Shown piece by piece: positions 33,374 to 43,002 of a stretch of 64,000 bases of DNA. Numbering within the stretch: position 1 is the stretch's first letter; the number at the start of each line of letters is the position of its first letter. The position numbers and the translations under genes are program-made. Source of the DNA: Pseudomonas sp. SORT22. Its GTDB lineage: Bacteria; Pseudomonadota; Gammaproteobacteria; Pseudomonadales; Pseudomonadaceae. The notes beneath the pieces were generated by a model. The model was not told where the DNA came from, did not search any database, and saw nothing but the letters and a program-made list of their open reading frames with translations. The DNA lies in contig NZ_CP071007.1 of NCBI RefSeq assembly GCF_018417635.1, positions 661,001 through 725,000 on the forward strand, written 5' to 3'.

Positions 33374-34138
33374 ATGTTGTGGCCGAGCACAGTGATAGGT
33401 GCCGGAGCAGGCTTCGCCATCGCCAGTATTCCCGGGGCGTTGCTGGGGGCGTTGCTGGGCCAGGCGATGGACCGCCGTTTGCAGTTGCACAGTTGGGCGC
33501 ATCTGCGTGAACGCCTGGGTGGGCGGCCGGTGCTGCGTGACGACGAGGTGCTGTTCGTCCTGCTTGGGCGCCTGGCCAAGAGCGACGGACGGGTGGTCGA
33601 TGGCCATATCCAGCAGGCCCGGGTGGAGATGCAGCGCCTGGAAATGACTGAACCGGCCAGGCGCCGCGCCATTGCCGCGTTCAATCGTGGCAAGGCTGGC
33701 AAGGAGCGCCTGGGTGTTCATCTGCGCCGCCTCAAGCAACAGCCGCATGCCGCCGAAGGCATGTTGCGCGCATGCTGGCGCATGGTCTGGGCTGATGGCC
33801 AGGCTGGCCGGCATGAACGCGAGCTGCTGCTGGCGTGGGGCCAGGCCCTTGGCTGGTCGGCAGCCAAGGTCCAGGCCCTGGCGCTGGACTATGAGCCGCA
33901 AAAGGCCGCACTGGCCGATGGCACGCTGGGTTATCCACAAGCCTTGCGCATGCTTGGGGTCAGCGCCGACAGCGAAGCCGGGCAGATCAAACAAGCCTAC
34001 CGGCGCCTGCTCAGCCGTCATCATCCGGACAAGCTGGTGGGCAATGGCGCAAGCCCCGCGCAGGTTCGCGAGGCCACCGAACGAACCCGTGAACTGCATC
34101 AGGCCTACGCCGTCATCCGTAAACGCCGTGGCTTCTAG
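33374..34138 (+). CDS. djlA: DjlA-like membrane-anchored J-domain protein
   Basis: 254 residues from ATG 33374 (MLWPSTVIGAGAG). A short glycine/alanine-rich membrane segment (about 7-28) is followed by a TerB-like helical domain (about 50-170) and a C-terminal J domain (about 188-254) with RRLLSRHHPDKL holding the HPD motif that stimulates DnaK. Its last 4 bases overlap the end of the convergent DUF3530 gene. It follows amgK-murU in the same operon, though no functional link is known. Confidence 0.88.
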   Translation: MLWPSTVIGAGAGFAIASIPGALLGALLGQAMDRRLQLHSWAHLRERLGGRPVLRDDEVLFVLLGRLAKSDGRVVDGHIQQARVEMQRLEMTEPARRRAIAAFNRGKAGKERLGVHLRRLKQQPHAAEGMLRACWRMVWADGQAGRHERELLLAWGQALGWSAAKVQALALDYEPQKAALADGTLGYPQALRMLGVSADSEAGQIKQAYRRLLSRHHPDKLVGNGASPAQVREATERTRELHQAYAVIRKRRGF

Positions 34139-35139
34139 TCGAGTTTTTCCGGGCTGAGCCAGCCGCGGATGCGGCGGAACAATTGCTCCTGTTCCGCCGC
34201 GCTGTTGCCTGGCATGGCGGTCAGGCTGACCTGGCGGTAGTTGGCGTCCTTCAAGCGTTTACTGGCTTGCAGGCGCTGCTCGGCGGCGCGCCTGGCCTGG
34301 GGCAGGGTGGCGTAGAAGAAGTCTGCGGTGGCTACCTTGAGGTTCGGCGCCAGGCTGTCCAGGCTCTGTTCGGCCTGGGCTGGCGTCTGCGCGGCGACCA
34401 TTACCAGCTTCTGCACCTGGGCCGGTTGCCGTTCGCTCAAGTAACGCGCTGCCCAGTAGGCGCCGCTGCCGTTACCGAGTAGGACAATGCTGCGGGCATT
34501 CTGTTGCTGGGCATAAGCAACGGCCGCATCGAGGCGGGCGAAGATGCGTTCGGCATCGGCCTTGTCATCGTCGACCGGCGCCTTCGCTTGTTCGATACTT
34601 TCGCTGTTCTCGCTTTCGGCTGCCGTGGCTTGCTCGATACTGGCGTTGGCATTGGCCGGGGTGTCCTTGGCCGGTGCGCTTTCGCCTGGCTCGGCCTTTT
34701 TTTCCACTGCCGGGGGCACTTCGACGCGCGCCTGCGGGGCGCTGGCAAGCAAATCCGGCTGGGCCAGGCTCAGGCTGTGCCAACCGGCATCGGGAAACTT
34801 GCGCCGCAGCGGGCCGACGGTTTTCGGCCAGTCGGCATTTTCGCCAGCACCGGCAAGAATGATCAGGGCGCCTTCGGGTTCGGCAGTGTTGGCCGGTTTC
34901 CACAGGGCCAGGAAGCTGTCGCTGCCAGCCTGCAGGGTTTGCTGTTCGGCTGCAGGAACCTGGCGTTCCAGGGCCTGGGCGTCTTCCTGGCTGCGTTCGG
35001 CCAGCGGTTGGCGTTCGACTGCGGCAGGTTTGCTGTCGGCAGCCGCTTCTGGCGTTTCGCCAGCGGCTGCTTGTGCGGTACAAGGTAGTATCAGTGACAG
35101 GCATAACGCCGGCAGCGTCGTGCGATAAAGTGCGAACAT
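34135..35139 (-). CDS. DUF3530 family secreted protein (alpha/beta-hydrolase-like)
   Basis: 334 residues with a signal peptide (cleavage near AQA-AAG, residue 25). Residues 70-130 read like an alpha/beta-hydrolase start (GALIILAGAGENADWP), and GNGSGAYWAARYL (222-234) resembles a nucleophile elbow but is not a strict GxSxG. Between them lies a linker (about 140-197) made mostly of A, E, K, S and P. Function is unknown; periplasmic location is likely. It overlaps djlA by 4 bases tail to tail and is divergent from agtS. Confidence 0.8.
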   Translation of the reverse strand: MFALYRTTLPALCLSLILPCTAQAAAGETPEAAADSKPAAVERQPLAERSQEDAQALERQVPAAEQQTLQAGSDSFLALWKPANTAEPEGALIILAGAGENADWPKTVGPLRRKFPDAGWHSLSLAQPDLLASAPQARVEVPPAVEKKAEPGESAPAKDTPANANASIEQATAAESENSESIEQAKAPVDDDKADAERIFARLDAAVAYAQQQNARSIVLLGNGSGAYWAARYLSERQPAQVQKLVMVAAQTPAQAEQSLDSLAPNLKVATADFFYATLPQARRAAEQRLQASKRLKDANYRQVSLTAMPGNSAAEQEQLFRRIRGWLSPEKLD

Positions 35140-35233
35140 GGATCGATCCAGGCCAGATTAATACCGGCAGCCTAATAGTATTTGCTCGGGACGGCCATGC
35201 TCGGTGGCCGTCCTACCCTTGATGAGAGTGCAG

Positions 35234-37624
35234 ATGAAGCTTTTGCGCTGCCTGTTGCTTATCGGCTGTTTTTGCCTGCCCTTGATCACTTGGGCGGCGT
35301 CGCCTTCCGCGCCTGCGCAGGTTGTGCTGGAGCCGGCCCAGCAGCAATGGCTTGAGCAACACCGCAGCCTGCGCGTCGGGCTGGTGCTGCAGGCACCTTT
35401 TGCCCAGTTCGACCGGCGCCTGCAGCAGCTCTATGGGGTCAACGTCGAGCTGATGAACTGGCTTGGCCGTTCGCTGGGGCTGGACCTTACCTGGCGCAAC
35501 TTTACCGATCAGGCTGCCCTTGAGCATGCGCTGCAGGCCGGCGAAGTCGATCTGGCCCCAGGTCTGACCCAGACACCTGCCAGCCTGCGCCTATGGTTGT
35601 TCAGCGATCCCTACATGCGCGTGCCGCAATTGATTGTCGGCCCGCGTACTGGCGCGGTGGCGGTTGATCTGGAGAAGCTCGCCAGTACCGATCGGGTCGC
35701 CGTGCGCATGCCCAGCACTGTCGCCGACTACCTGCGTGCCACCTACACCAACCTCAACCTGCAAGGCGTGCCTCAGGAGCGCCAGGCGTTGCAGCTGGTG
35801 CTCAGCGAACAGGCGCGGTTTGCCGTGGTAGATGAAGCGCAGTTGAGCCGTCTGTCTCGGGAAAGTGAATTCAGCGAGCTGGTGGTGGTCGGTGATATCG
35901 GCCTGCCGCAGTTGCTGCGGGTCGGCTCGCGCCGGGACTGGCCGGAGCTGGCCGAGATTCTTGAGCGCGGCCTGCAGGCCGTTCCGGCCAAGGACCTGGA
36001 GCAACTCCACCAGCGCTGGCTGGAGCCTAAATACCCGCGCCTGAGCGAATCCCCGGGCTTTTGGCAGAACCTGGGTCTGTTGCTGGCGGCGCTGCTGTTC
36101 AGTTGCGTGGCCATCGTCATTTGGCAGCGTCGGCAACTACAGCAGCTCGAGCACAGTTTATTGGCCACCCGCGACACCCTGGCCCAGCGCCAGGCCCGCG
36201 AAGAAGCCTTGCGCCTGAGCCAGTTTTCCATCGACCAGAGCACCGTGGGCATTCTCTGGGTCAACTGGGACAGCCATGTGCGCTATGCCAACCGGGCCGC
36301 CGAAAGCATGCTCGGATACCCCTCGGGGGCGCTGATCGATCGGCCGCTGATTGATTTCGAGCCGAACCTGCACATGGACCGCTGGCTCGATCTGTGGAAG
36401 CGTGCCCGTGCCAGCGATGAAGCCCCGCAGCATTTTGAAACCCGGTGCCTGCGTGCCGATCGCAGCCTGCTGCCGGTGGATGTGTCGCTGAGCTTTCTGC
36501 GCTTTCGTGATGCCGAATACCTGGTGGTGTTTCTTGCCGATGTCACCGAACGCAGGCGCGCCCTGGCGGCGCTGCGCGAGAGCGAGGCACGGCTCAAGGG
36601 TATTGCCGGCAACGTACCCGGCCTGGTGTTTCGCCTTGAACGCAACCCGGCCGAAGGCGAGCTGGAGTTCCCCTACATCAGTGAAGGCAGTGAAGCCCTG
36701 GTGGGCTATGCGCCTGCGGCGTTGCAGCATCCGGACATGGGCCTGCGCAACCTGGTGCACCCTGACGACCGCGCCGATTACCACCGGGTCCAGGACCTGG
36801 CCCTGGCCACTGACAGCGACTGGTCCTGGCAAGGGCGGATCCTGACCCGCCAGGGCGAGCAGCGCTGGGCCGACATCAAGGCCAGTACCCGCACCCTGGT
36901 GGATGGCCGGGTGGTCTGGGACGGAGTGGTCTGGGACATCAGCCAGAGCAAGCGCGTCGAGCTCGAGCTGGCCCGTTCACAGGAGCAACTGCGCGAACTG
37001 TCGGCGCACCTGGAAAGCGTTCGCGAGGAAGAAAAAGCCCGTATTGCCCGGGAAGTGCACGATGAGCTGGGACAGATGCTCACGGTGCTCAAGCTTGAAA
37101 CATCCATGTGCGAACTGGCCTACGCCGAACTGGACCCCGGCCTCAACGAGCGCCTGGGCAGCATGAAGCGCCTGATCGCCCAGCTGTTCCAGCTGGTGCG
37201 CGATGTGGCCACCGCCTTGCGCCCGCCGATCCTCGATGCCGGCATTGCTTCGGCCATCGAGTGGCAGGCCCGGCGTTTCGAGGCGCGCACGCAGATCCCC
37301 TGCCTGGTGCAGGTACCGGAGAATCTGCCACCCTTGAGTGATGCCAAGGCCATTGGCCTGTTCCGCATCCTGCAAGAGGCGCTGACCAATGTCATGCGCC
37401 ATGCCCAGGCGCATACTGTGCAGATCAGCCTGAGTCTCGATGGCCAGACCCTGCGCCTGACGGTGATCGATGATGGCGTAGGGTTTGTCCTTGAGCAAAG
37501 TCGGCCAACGTCCTTTGGCCTAGTCGGTATGCGTGAGCGGGTGCTGATGCTCGGTGGCAGCATGGCCCTGGAAAGCGAGCCGGGCGAGGGCACCAGCCTG
37601 AGCGTGGCCATCCCCCTGGATTAG
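35234..37624 (+). CDS. agtS: Hybrid-sensing histidine kinase AgtS (PBPb-PAS2-HisKA_3)
   Basis: 796 residues from ATG 35234, which has GAGAG 5 nt upstream; an in-frame ATG 12 bases earlier lacks one. Signal peptide (1-21), periplasmic solute-binding domain (about 45-262), membrane helix (276-297), two PAS domains (about 328-440 and 455-570), then HisKA_3 with REVHDELGQ (H609) and a HATPase with DDGVGF (about 746-751). In P. aeruginosa AgtSR turns on agtABCD in response to 4-aminobutyrate and 5-aminovalerate. Assignment rests on architecture, the partner regulator and the transporter downstream. The call 'hybrid-sensing' refers to periplasmic plus PAS input; there is no receiver domain. Confidence 0.82.
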   Translation: MKLLRCLLLIGCFCLPLITWAASPSAPAQVVLEPAQQQWLEQHRSLRVGLVLQAPFAQFDRRLQQLYGVNVELMNWLGRSLGLDLTWRNFTDQAALEHALQAGEVDLAPGLTQTPASLRLWLFSDPYMRVPQLIVGPRTGAVAVDLEKLASTDRVAVRMPSTVADYLRATYTNLNLQGVPQERQALQLVLSEQARFAVVDEAQLSRLSRESEFSELVVVGDIGLPQLLRVGSRRDWPELAEILERGLQAVPAKDLEQLHQRWLEPKYPRLSESPGFWQNLGLLLAALLFSCVAIVIWQRRQLQQLEHSLLATRDTLAQRQAREEALRLSQFSIDQSTVGILWVNWDSHVRYANRAAESMLGYPSGALIDRPLIDFEPNLHMDRWLDLWKRARASDEAPQHFETRCLRADRSLLPVDVSLSFLRFRDAEYLVVFLADVTERRRALAALRESEARLKGIAGNVPGLVFRLERNPAEGELEFPYISEGSEALVGYAPAALQHPDMGLRNLVHPDDRADYHRVQDLALATDSDWSWQGRILTRQGEQRWADIKASTRTLVDGRVVWDGVVWDISQSKRVELELARSQEQLRELSAHLESVREEEKARIAREVHDELGQMLTVLKLETSMCELAYAELDPGLNERLGSMKRLIAQLFQLVRDVATALRPPILDAGIASAIEWQARRFEARTQIPCLVQVPENLPPLSDAKAIGLFRILQEALTNVMRHAQAHTVQISLSLDGQTLRLTVIDDGVGFVLEQSRPTSFGLVGMRERVLMLGGSMALESEPGEGTSLSVAIPLD

Positions 37625-37633
37625 GAGCATTGC

Positions 37634-38263
37634 GTGATTCGAGTACTGGTTGCCGAAGACCACACCATTGTCCGTGAAGGCATCAAGCAGTTGATCGGCC
37701 TGGCCAAGGACATGCAGGTAGCGGGGGAGGCCGGCAATGGCGAACAGCTGCTGGAAACCTTGCGCCATACCGAGTGTGAGGTGGTGCTGCTGGATATTTC
37801 CATGCCCGGGGTCAATGGCCTGGAGGCGATCCCGCGGATTCGCGCCTTGAACAACCCACCGGCGATCCTGGTGCTGTCGATGCACGACGAAGCGCAGATG
37901 GCAGCGCGGGCGCTGAAAGTCGGCGCTGCCGGCTACGCCACCAAGGACAGCGATCCGGCGTTGCTGCTCACCGCGATTCGTCGGGTCGCCGGTGGCGGGC
38001 GTTACATCGACCCGGACCTGGCTGACCGCATGGTCTTCGAGGTCGGCCTCACCGATGCCCGGCCGCTGCATTCATTGCTGTCTGAGCGCGAATTCTCGGT
38101 GTTCGAGCGCCTGGCCCAGGGCGCTAACGTCAACGATATTGCCCAGCAACTGGCGCTGAGCAACAAGACCATCAGCACCCACAAGGCGCGGCTGATGCAG
38201 AAGCTCAACGTCACCTCGCTGGCGGAGCTGGTGAAGTACGCGATGGAGCACAAGCTGTTGTGA
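37634..38263 (+). CDS. agtR: Response regulator AgtR (NarL/LuxR type)
   Basis: 209 residues from GTG 37634 with AGGAG 7 nt upstream; 9 bp after agtS. The receiver has E8-D9 and phospho-acceptor D54 (LLDISMPG), with a conserved K near AGYATKDS. The LuxR-type HTH (about 145-205) contains VNDIAQQLALSNKTISTHKARLMQKLNV. A paired REP element follows, then the transporter it probably controls. Confidence 0.87.
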   Translation: MIRVLVAEDHTIVREGIKQLIGLAKDMQVAGEAGNGEQLLETLRHTECEVVLLDISMPGVNGLEAIPRIRALNNPPAILVLSMHDEAQMAARALKVGAAGYATKDSDPALLLTAIRRVAGGGRYIDPDLADRMVFEVGLTDARPLHSLLSEREFSVFERLAQGANVNDIAQQLALSNKTISTHKARLMQKLNVTSLAELVKYAMEHKLL

Positions 38264-38293
38264 GTGTTCCAGAAGCGACATTGCGCTGAGCTC

Positions 38294-38355
38294 ATCGCGG
38301 GTCAAGCCCGCTCCCACAAAGTAGGGATCTGTAGGAGCGGGCTTGACCCGCGATA
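38294..38355. repeat. Paired REP element
   Basis: ATCGCGGGTCAAGCCCGCTCC and its inverted partner separated by about 14 bp, in the 259-bp agtR-agtA gap. Same family as the element at 17434, with GGTCAAG in place of GGCAAG. It may separate the agtSR and agtABCD transcripts. Confidence 0.9.
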
Positions 38356-38522
38356 GCATTGAACCTGCCATGCACATATCCAAAAACGCCACTCTTGTAG
38401 GGCAATCCCTACCCCAAGCCTTCCATCCTGCTGATATCAATCTCTCTCCACCGCCGATTTGCGCCGCTTGCCGCCTTCACTAGGCTTTGGATACAGCAGT
38501 CATCCAACAAAAAGGTGCGGGT

Positions 38523-39647
38523 ATGAGTGAGGTGAATTCGAGCGCTGCAACCGGCGAAGTGCTGGTCAGCTTCCGTGGTGTGCAGAAGAGCTACGACGGC
38601 GAATCGCTGATCGTCAAAGACCTCAACCTGGATATCCGCAAGGGTGAGTTTCTCACCTTGCTCGGCCCGTCCGGTTCCGGCAAAACCACCAGCCTGATGA
38701 TGCTCGCCGGCTTCGAAACGCCGACTGCAGGCGAGATCCAGCTGGCTGGCCGTTCCATTAACAACGTGCCGCCGCACAAGCGCGACATCGGCATGGTGTT
38801 CCAGAACTACGCGCTGTTTCCGCACATGACCGTTGCCGAGAACCTGGCCTTCCCTTTGAGCGTGCGCAACCTGAGCAAGACCGACATCAGCGAACGGGTC
38901 AAGCGCGTGCTCAACATGGTCCAGCTCGACGCTTTCGCCCAGCGTTACCCCGGCCAGCTTTCCGGTGGCCAGCAGCAACGGGTGGCTTTGGCCCGGGCGC
39001 TGGTGTTCGAGCCGCAGCTGGTACTGATGGATGAACCGCTGGGCGCTCTGGACAAGCAACTGCGCGAACACATGCAGATGGAGATCAAGCACCTGCACCA
39101 GCGCCTGGGCGTCACTGTGGTCTACGTGACCCACGACCAGGGCGAAGCGCTGACCATGTCCGACCGCGTCGCGGTATTCCACCAGGGCGAGATCCAGCAG
39201 ATCGCCGACCCGCGCACCCTGTATGAAGAGCCAAAGAACACCTTTGTCGCCAACTTCATCGGTGAAAACAACCGCATCAATGGCCGCCTGCTCAGCCACG
39301 ACGGCGAACGTTGCCAGGTATTGCTGCCGCGCGGCGAGAAGGTCGAGGCGCTGGCGGTCAATGTCGGCCAGGCCGGCGAGCCGGTAACCCTGTCGATCCG
39401 CCCCGAGCGCGTGCGCCTCAACGGCCACAGCGAAAGCTGCGTCAACCGTTTCTCCGGGCGCGTGGCCGAATTCATCTACCTGGGCGACCACGTGCGGGTA
39501 CGCCTGGAAGTCTGCGGCAAGGCCGATTTCTTCGTGAAGCAGCCGATTGCCGAACTCGACCCGGCCCTGGCCGTGGGCGATGTGGTACCGCTTGGCTGGC
39601 AGGTGGAGCACGCCCGCGCGCTCGATCCTCTGCTGGAAGCCAATTGA
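38523..39647 (+). CDS. agtA: ABC transporter ATPase AgtA (polyamine/GABA family)
   Basis: 374 residues from ATG 38523. Walker A GPSGSGKT (48-55), signature LSGGQQQR, Walker [14 protein letters not shown]-loop VTHDQ, and a C-terminal TOBE domain. It belongs to the PotA/FbpC-like branch. Powers the AgtABCD importer of 4-aminobutyrate and 5-aminovalerate in P. aeruginosa; substrate here is inferred from gene order with agtSR. Confidence 0.85.
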   Translation: MSEVNSSAATGEVLVSFRGVQKSYDGESLIVKDLNLDIRKGEFLTLLGPSGSGKTTSLMMLAGFETPTAGEIQLAGRSINNVPPHKRDIGMVFQNYALFPHMTVAENLAFPLSVRNLSKTDISERVKRVLNMVQLDAFAQRYPGQLSGGQQQRVALARALVFEPQLVLMDEPLGALDKQLREHMQMEIKHLHQRLGVTVVYVTHDQGEALTMSDRVAVFHQGEIQQIADPRTLYEEPKNTFVANFIGENNRINGRLLSHDGERCQVLLPRGEKVEALAVNVGQAGEPVTLSIRPERVRLNGHSESCVNRFSGRVAEFIYLGDHVRVRLEVCGKADFFVKQPIAELDPALAVGDVVPLGWQVEHARALDPLLEAN

Positions 39648-39687
39648 AGGTTTGCTTCACCAACCCTGTTCTGTGGAGAGAATAATA

Positions 39688-40719
39688 ATGCTCAAGCACT
39701 TGAAGTTGACCGCCCTGACCCTGGGCCTGTTTGCGGCAAGCCAGGCCATGGCGGCCGACCTGACCGTGATTTCCTTCGGCGGCGCCAACAAGGCGGCCCA
39801 GGTCAAGGCGTTCTACGAGCCATGGGAGAAGGCGGGCAAGGGCAAGATCGTCGCTGGCGAGTACAACGGTGAAATGGCCAAGGTCAAAGCCATGGTCGAC
39901 ACCAAGAGCGTGTCGTGGAACCTGGTGGAAGTCGAGTCGCCGGAGCTGGCCCGTGGGTGTGATGAAGGCATGTTCGAAGAGCTCGATCCTGCACTGTTCG
40001 GCAACGAAAGCGACTATGTGAAGGGCGCTATCCAGCCGTGCGGTGTCGGCTTCTTCGTCTGGTCCACAGTCATGGCCTACAACGCCGACAAACTGAAGAC
40101 CGCGCCGACCAGCTGGGCCGACTTCTGGGACACCAAGCAGTTCCCGGGCAAGCGCGGCCTGCGCAAAGGCGCCAAGTACACCCTGGAGTTTGCCCTGATG
40201 GCCGACGGCGTTGCGCCCAAGGACGTCTACAAGGTGCTTGGCACCAAAGAAGGCCAGGACCGCGCCTTCAAGAAACTCGACGAGCTCAAGCCGAGCATCC
40301 AGTGGTGGGAAGCCGGTGCCCAGCCGCCGCAGTACCTGGCCTCGGGTGACGTGGTCATGAGCTCGGCCTACAACGGCCGGATTGCCGCGGTGCAAAAAGA
40401 GAGCAACCTGAAAGTCGTATGGAACGGCGGTATCTACGACTTCGACGCCTGGGCCATCCCCAAAGGCGCCAAGGATGTTGAAGAGGCAAAGAAATTCATC
40501 GCCTATTCGGTCCAGCCTGAACAGCAGAAGACCTACTCCGAGAACATCGCCTACGGCCCGGCCAACTCCAAGGCCGTCGCGCTGCTGTCCGACGAGATCA
40601 AGAAAGACATGCCGACCACCCCGGAAAACATCGCCAACCAGGTGCAGATCGACGTGGCGTTCTGGGCCGACAACAGCGAGCAGCTGGAGCAACGCTTCAA
40701 CGCCTGGGCTGCCAAGTAA
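39688..40719 (+). CDS. agtB: ABC transporter periplasmic binding protein AgtB
   Basis: 343 residues from ATG 39688 with GGAGAG 7 nt upstream. Signal peptide cleaving at AMA-ADL (residue 22), then a PotD/PotF-type fold beginning VISFGGANKAAQ. Frequent Trp and Lys in the ligand region fit a small cationic or zwitterionic substrate. It binds the substrate for AgtCD. P. aeruginosa has a second binding protein gene next to its agtA; only one is present here. Confidence 0.87.
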   Translation: MLKHLKLTALTLGLFAASQAMAADLTVISFGGANKAAQVKAFYEPWEKAGKGKIVAGEYNGEMAKVKAMVDTKSVSWNLVEVESPELARGCDEGMFEELDPALFGNESDYVKGAIQPCGVGFFVWSTVMAYNADKLKTAPTSWADFWDTKQFPGKRGLRKGAKYTLEFALMADGVAPKDVYKVLGTKEGQDRAFKKLDELKPSIQWWEAGAQPPQYLASGDVVMSSAYNGRIAAVQKESNLKVVWNGGIYDFDAWAIPKGAKDVEEAKKFIAYSVQPEQQKTYSENIAYGPANSKAVALLSDEIKKDMPTTPENIANQVQIDVAFWADNSEQLEQRFNAWAAK

Positions 40720-40733
40720 GGGCTGCTGATGGG

Positions 40734-40754
40734 GCGCCGGCTTGCCGCCGGCGC
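40734..40754 (+). other. Intercistronic hairpin after agtB
   Basis: GCGCCGGC (40734-40741) and GCCGGCGC (40747-40754) form an 8-bp stem with a TTGCC loop in the 64-bp agtB-agtC gap. No T tract follows. Such hairpins after a binding-protein gene commonly protect its mRNA and keep it in excess over the permeases. Confidence 0.65.
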
Positions 40755-40783
40755 TCCTTGTTCTCAAGATTTCGGAGTTCGCT

Positions 40784-42031
40784 ATGGCCATCGCAGTGCC
40801 CCTGAATGAAGGCGCCGGTTCCAACCTCAAGCAGCGTCTCAAGCGTGCCGAGCGGGTCAACCGCTGGAAGGCGCAAGCGCTGATCGCACCGCTGGCGCTG
40901 TTTCTGCTGCTGGTGTTCCTCGTGCCGATTGCCGCGCTGTTGTACAAGAGCGTGGGCAACCCGGAAGTGGTCGGCGGCTTGCCGCTGACTGTGACGGCTG
41001 TGGCCGAGTGGGACGGCAAGGGCCTGCCAGGGGAGGCGGTATATAAGGCGCTAAGCGAAGACCTCGCGCAAGCACGCAAGAACCAGACCCTGGGCGATAC
41101 CTCCAAGCGTCTGAACATGGAGCTGGCCGGCTATCGCAGCCTGCTGGCCAAGACCGCGCGGGCGTTGCCGTTCAAGACCGAGCCGGCTTCCTATAAAGAA
41201 GCCCTGCAGGAACTGGACGAGCGCTGGGGCGATCCGGCCTACTGGCAGGCGATCCGCCGTAACACCAGTAGCGTCACCCCGTTCTACCTGCTGGCGGCCC
41301 TGGACCATCGTATCGATGACCTCGGCGAGCTGGCCAAGGCCACCCCGGACCAGGCCATTTACCTGGACATCTTCACCCGTACCCTGTGGATGGGCTTCGT
41401 CATCACCGCCATCTGCCTTGTGCTGGCCTATCCGCTGGCCTACCTGCTGGCCAACCTGCCGACCCGGCAGAGCAACCTGCTGATGATTCTGGTGCTGCTG
41501 CCGTTCTGGACCTCGATCCTGGTGCGGGTTGCGGCCTGGATCGTGCTGCTGCAATCGGGCGGGCTGATCAACAGCGCGCTGATGGCCATGGGCATCATCG
41601 ACAAACCGCTGGAACTGGTGTTCAACCGCACCGGGGTGTACATCTCCATGGTGCACATCCTGCTGCCGTTCATGATCCTGCCGATCTACAGCGTGATGAA
41701 GGGCATTTCGCCGACCTACATGCGTGCGGCGATATCCCTGGGCTGTCATCCGTTTGCCAGCTTCTGGCGGGTGTACTTCCCGCAAACCTACGCCGGCGTA
41801 GGCGCGGGCTGCCTGTTGGTATTCATCCTCGCCATCGGCTACTACATCACCCCGGCGCTGCTCGGCAGCCCCAACGACCAGATGGTCAGCTACTTCGTGG
41901 CCTTCTACACCAACACCAGCATCAACTGGGGCATGGCGACCGCGCTGGGCGGCCTGCTGTTGCTGGCCACCGTGCTGCTTTACCTGATCTATAGCTGGCT
42001 GGTCGGCGCCAGCCGCCTGCGCCTTAGCTGA
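40784..42031 (+). CDS. agtC: ABC transporter permease AgtC (PotB type)
   Basis: 415 residues from ATG 40784 behind CGGAG. One helix near residues 33-56, then about 140 mostly hydrophilic residues (roughly 58-195), then five or more helices carrying the inner-membrane permease EAA-like loop near RAAISLGCHPFASF. Typical PotB/PotH proteins are near 280-310 residues, so this insertion between helices 1 and 2 is a conspicuous periplasmic domain. Paired with AgtD. Confidence 0.86.
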   Translation: MAIAVPLNEGAGSNLKQRLKRAERVNRWKAQALIAPLALFLLLVFLVPIAALLYKSVGNPEVVGGLPLTVTAVAEWDGKGLPGEAVYKALSEDLAQARKNQTLGDTSKRLNMELAGYRSLLAKTARALPFKTEPASYKEALQELDERWGDPAYWQAIRRNTSSVTPFYLLAALDHRIDDLGELAKATPDQAIYLDIFTRTLWMGFVITAICLVLAYPLAYLLANLPTRQSNLLMILVLLPFWTSILVRVAAWIVLLQSGGLINSALMAMGIIDKPLELVFNRTGVYISMVHILLPFMILPIYSVMKGISPTYMRAAISLGCHPFASFWRVYFPQTYAGVGAGCLLVFILAIGYYITPALLGSPNDQMVSYFVAFYTNTSINWGMATALGGLLLLATVLLYLIYSWLVGASRLRLS

Positions 42032-42042
42032 GGAGCGTTGTC

Positions 42043-42870
42043 ATGCTGAGCCCCTACATGTCGCCCGTCGAGCGGGTCTGGTTCTACAGCTTGCGCATCC
42101 TTTGCGGGCTGATCCTGTTGTTCCTGGTGTTGCCGGTGCTGGTGATCATTCCGCTGTCGTTCAACTCCGGCAGCTTCCTGGTCTACCCGCTGCAGGGCTT
42201 TTCGCTGCAGTGGTACCACGACTTCTTCGCCTCCGCCGAGTGGATGCGCGCGCTGAAGAACAGCATCATCGTCGCCCCGGCGGCCACGGTGCTGGCGATG
42301 ATCTTCGGCACCCTGGCTTCGATCGGCCTGACTCGCGGTGATTTCCCCGGCAAGTCGCTGATCATGGCCCTGGTGATTTCGCCCATGGTGGTGCCGGTGG
42401 TGATCATCGGTGTGGCCAGCTACCTGTTCTTTGCCCCGCTGGGCATGGGCAACAGCTTTATCTCGTTGATCCTGGTGCATGCGGTGTTGGGTGTGCCGTT
42501 CGTCATCATCACCGTTTCGGCGACCCTGCAGGGCTTCAACCATAACCTGGTGCGTGCCGCCGCCAGCCTGGGCGCCTCGCCGCTGACCACCTTCCGGCGG
42601 GTTACCCTGCCGCTGATTGCGCCGGGGGTGATCTCCGGGGCGCTGTTCGCTTTTGCCACGTCTTTTGACGAGGTAGTGGTCACCCTGTTCCTCGCCGGCC
42701 CCGAGCAGGCGACCCTGCCACGGCAGATGTTCAGCGGCATCCGCGAGAACCTCAGCCCGACCATCGCCGCCGCCGCAACCTTGCTGATTGCCTTCTCGGT
42801 GGTGCTGTTGCTGACCCTGGAGTGGTTGCGTGGGCGCAGCGAGAAGCTGCGTACCCAGCAGCCGGGTTGA
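42043..42870 (+). CDS. agtD: ABC transporter permease AgtD (PotC type)
   Basis: 275 residues, six predicted helices, EAA loop near RAAASLGASPLTTFRRV. Starts 11 bp after agtC behind AGGAG. Normal length for PotC/PotI, unlike its partner. Last gene of agtABCD; followed by a strong GC hairpin. Confidence 0.87.
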   Translation: MLSPYMSPVERVWFYSLRILCGLILLFLVLPVLVIIPLSFNSGSFLVYPLQGFSLQWYHDFFASAEWMRALKNSIIVAPAATVLAMIFGTLASIGLTRGDFPGKSLIMALVISPMVVPVVIIGVASYLFFAPLGMGNSFISLILVHAVLGVPFVIITVSATLQGFNHNLVRAAASLGASPLTTFRRVTLPLIAPGVISGALFAFATSFDEVVVTLFLAGPEQATLPRQMFSGIRENLSPTIAAAATLLIAFSVVLLLTLEWLRGRSEKLRTQQPG

Positions 42871-42876
42871 GATCGT

Positions 42877-42909
42877 TCGCGGGGCGAGTCGAGTCGACTT
42901 GCCCCGCGA
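42877..42909. repeat. REP-like hairpin after agtD
   Basis: TCGCGGGGCGAGTCGA folds onto GTCGACTTGCCCCGCGA. It looks like two REP tips joined head to head with most of the stem interior lost, and may end the agt transcript before rpe. Confidence 0.65.
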
Positions 42910-43002
42910 TGAGCACCCGTCGACCGCCTTGATACCGGTCAGCCCCTGAGCGTTTGCCTGAGGTACAATGCGCGCCACTGTGATTCTGCCTACAGGTGCG
43001 CC

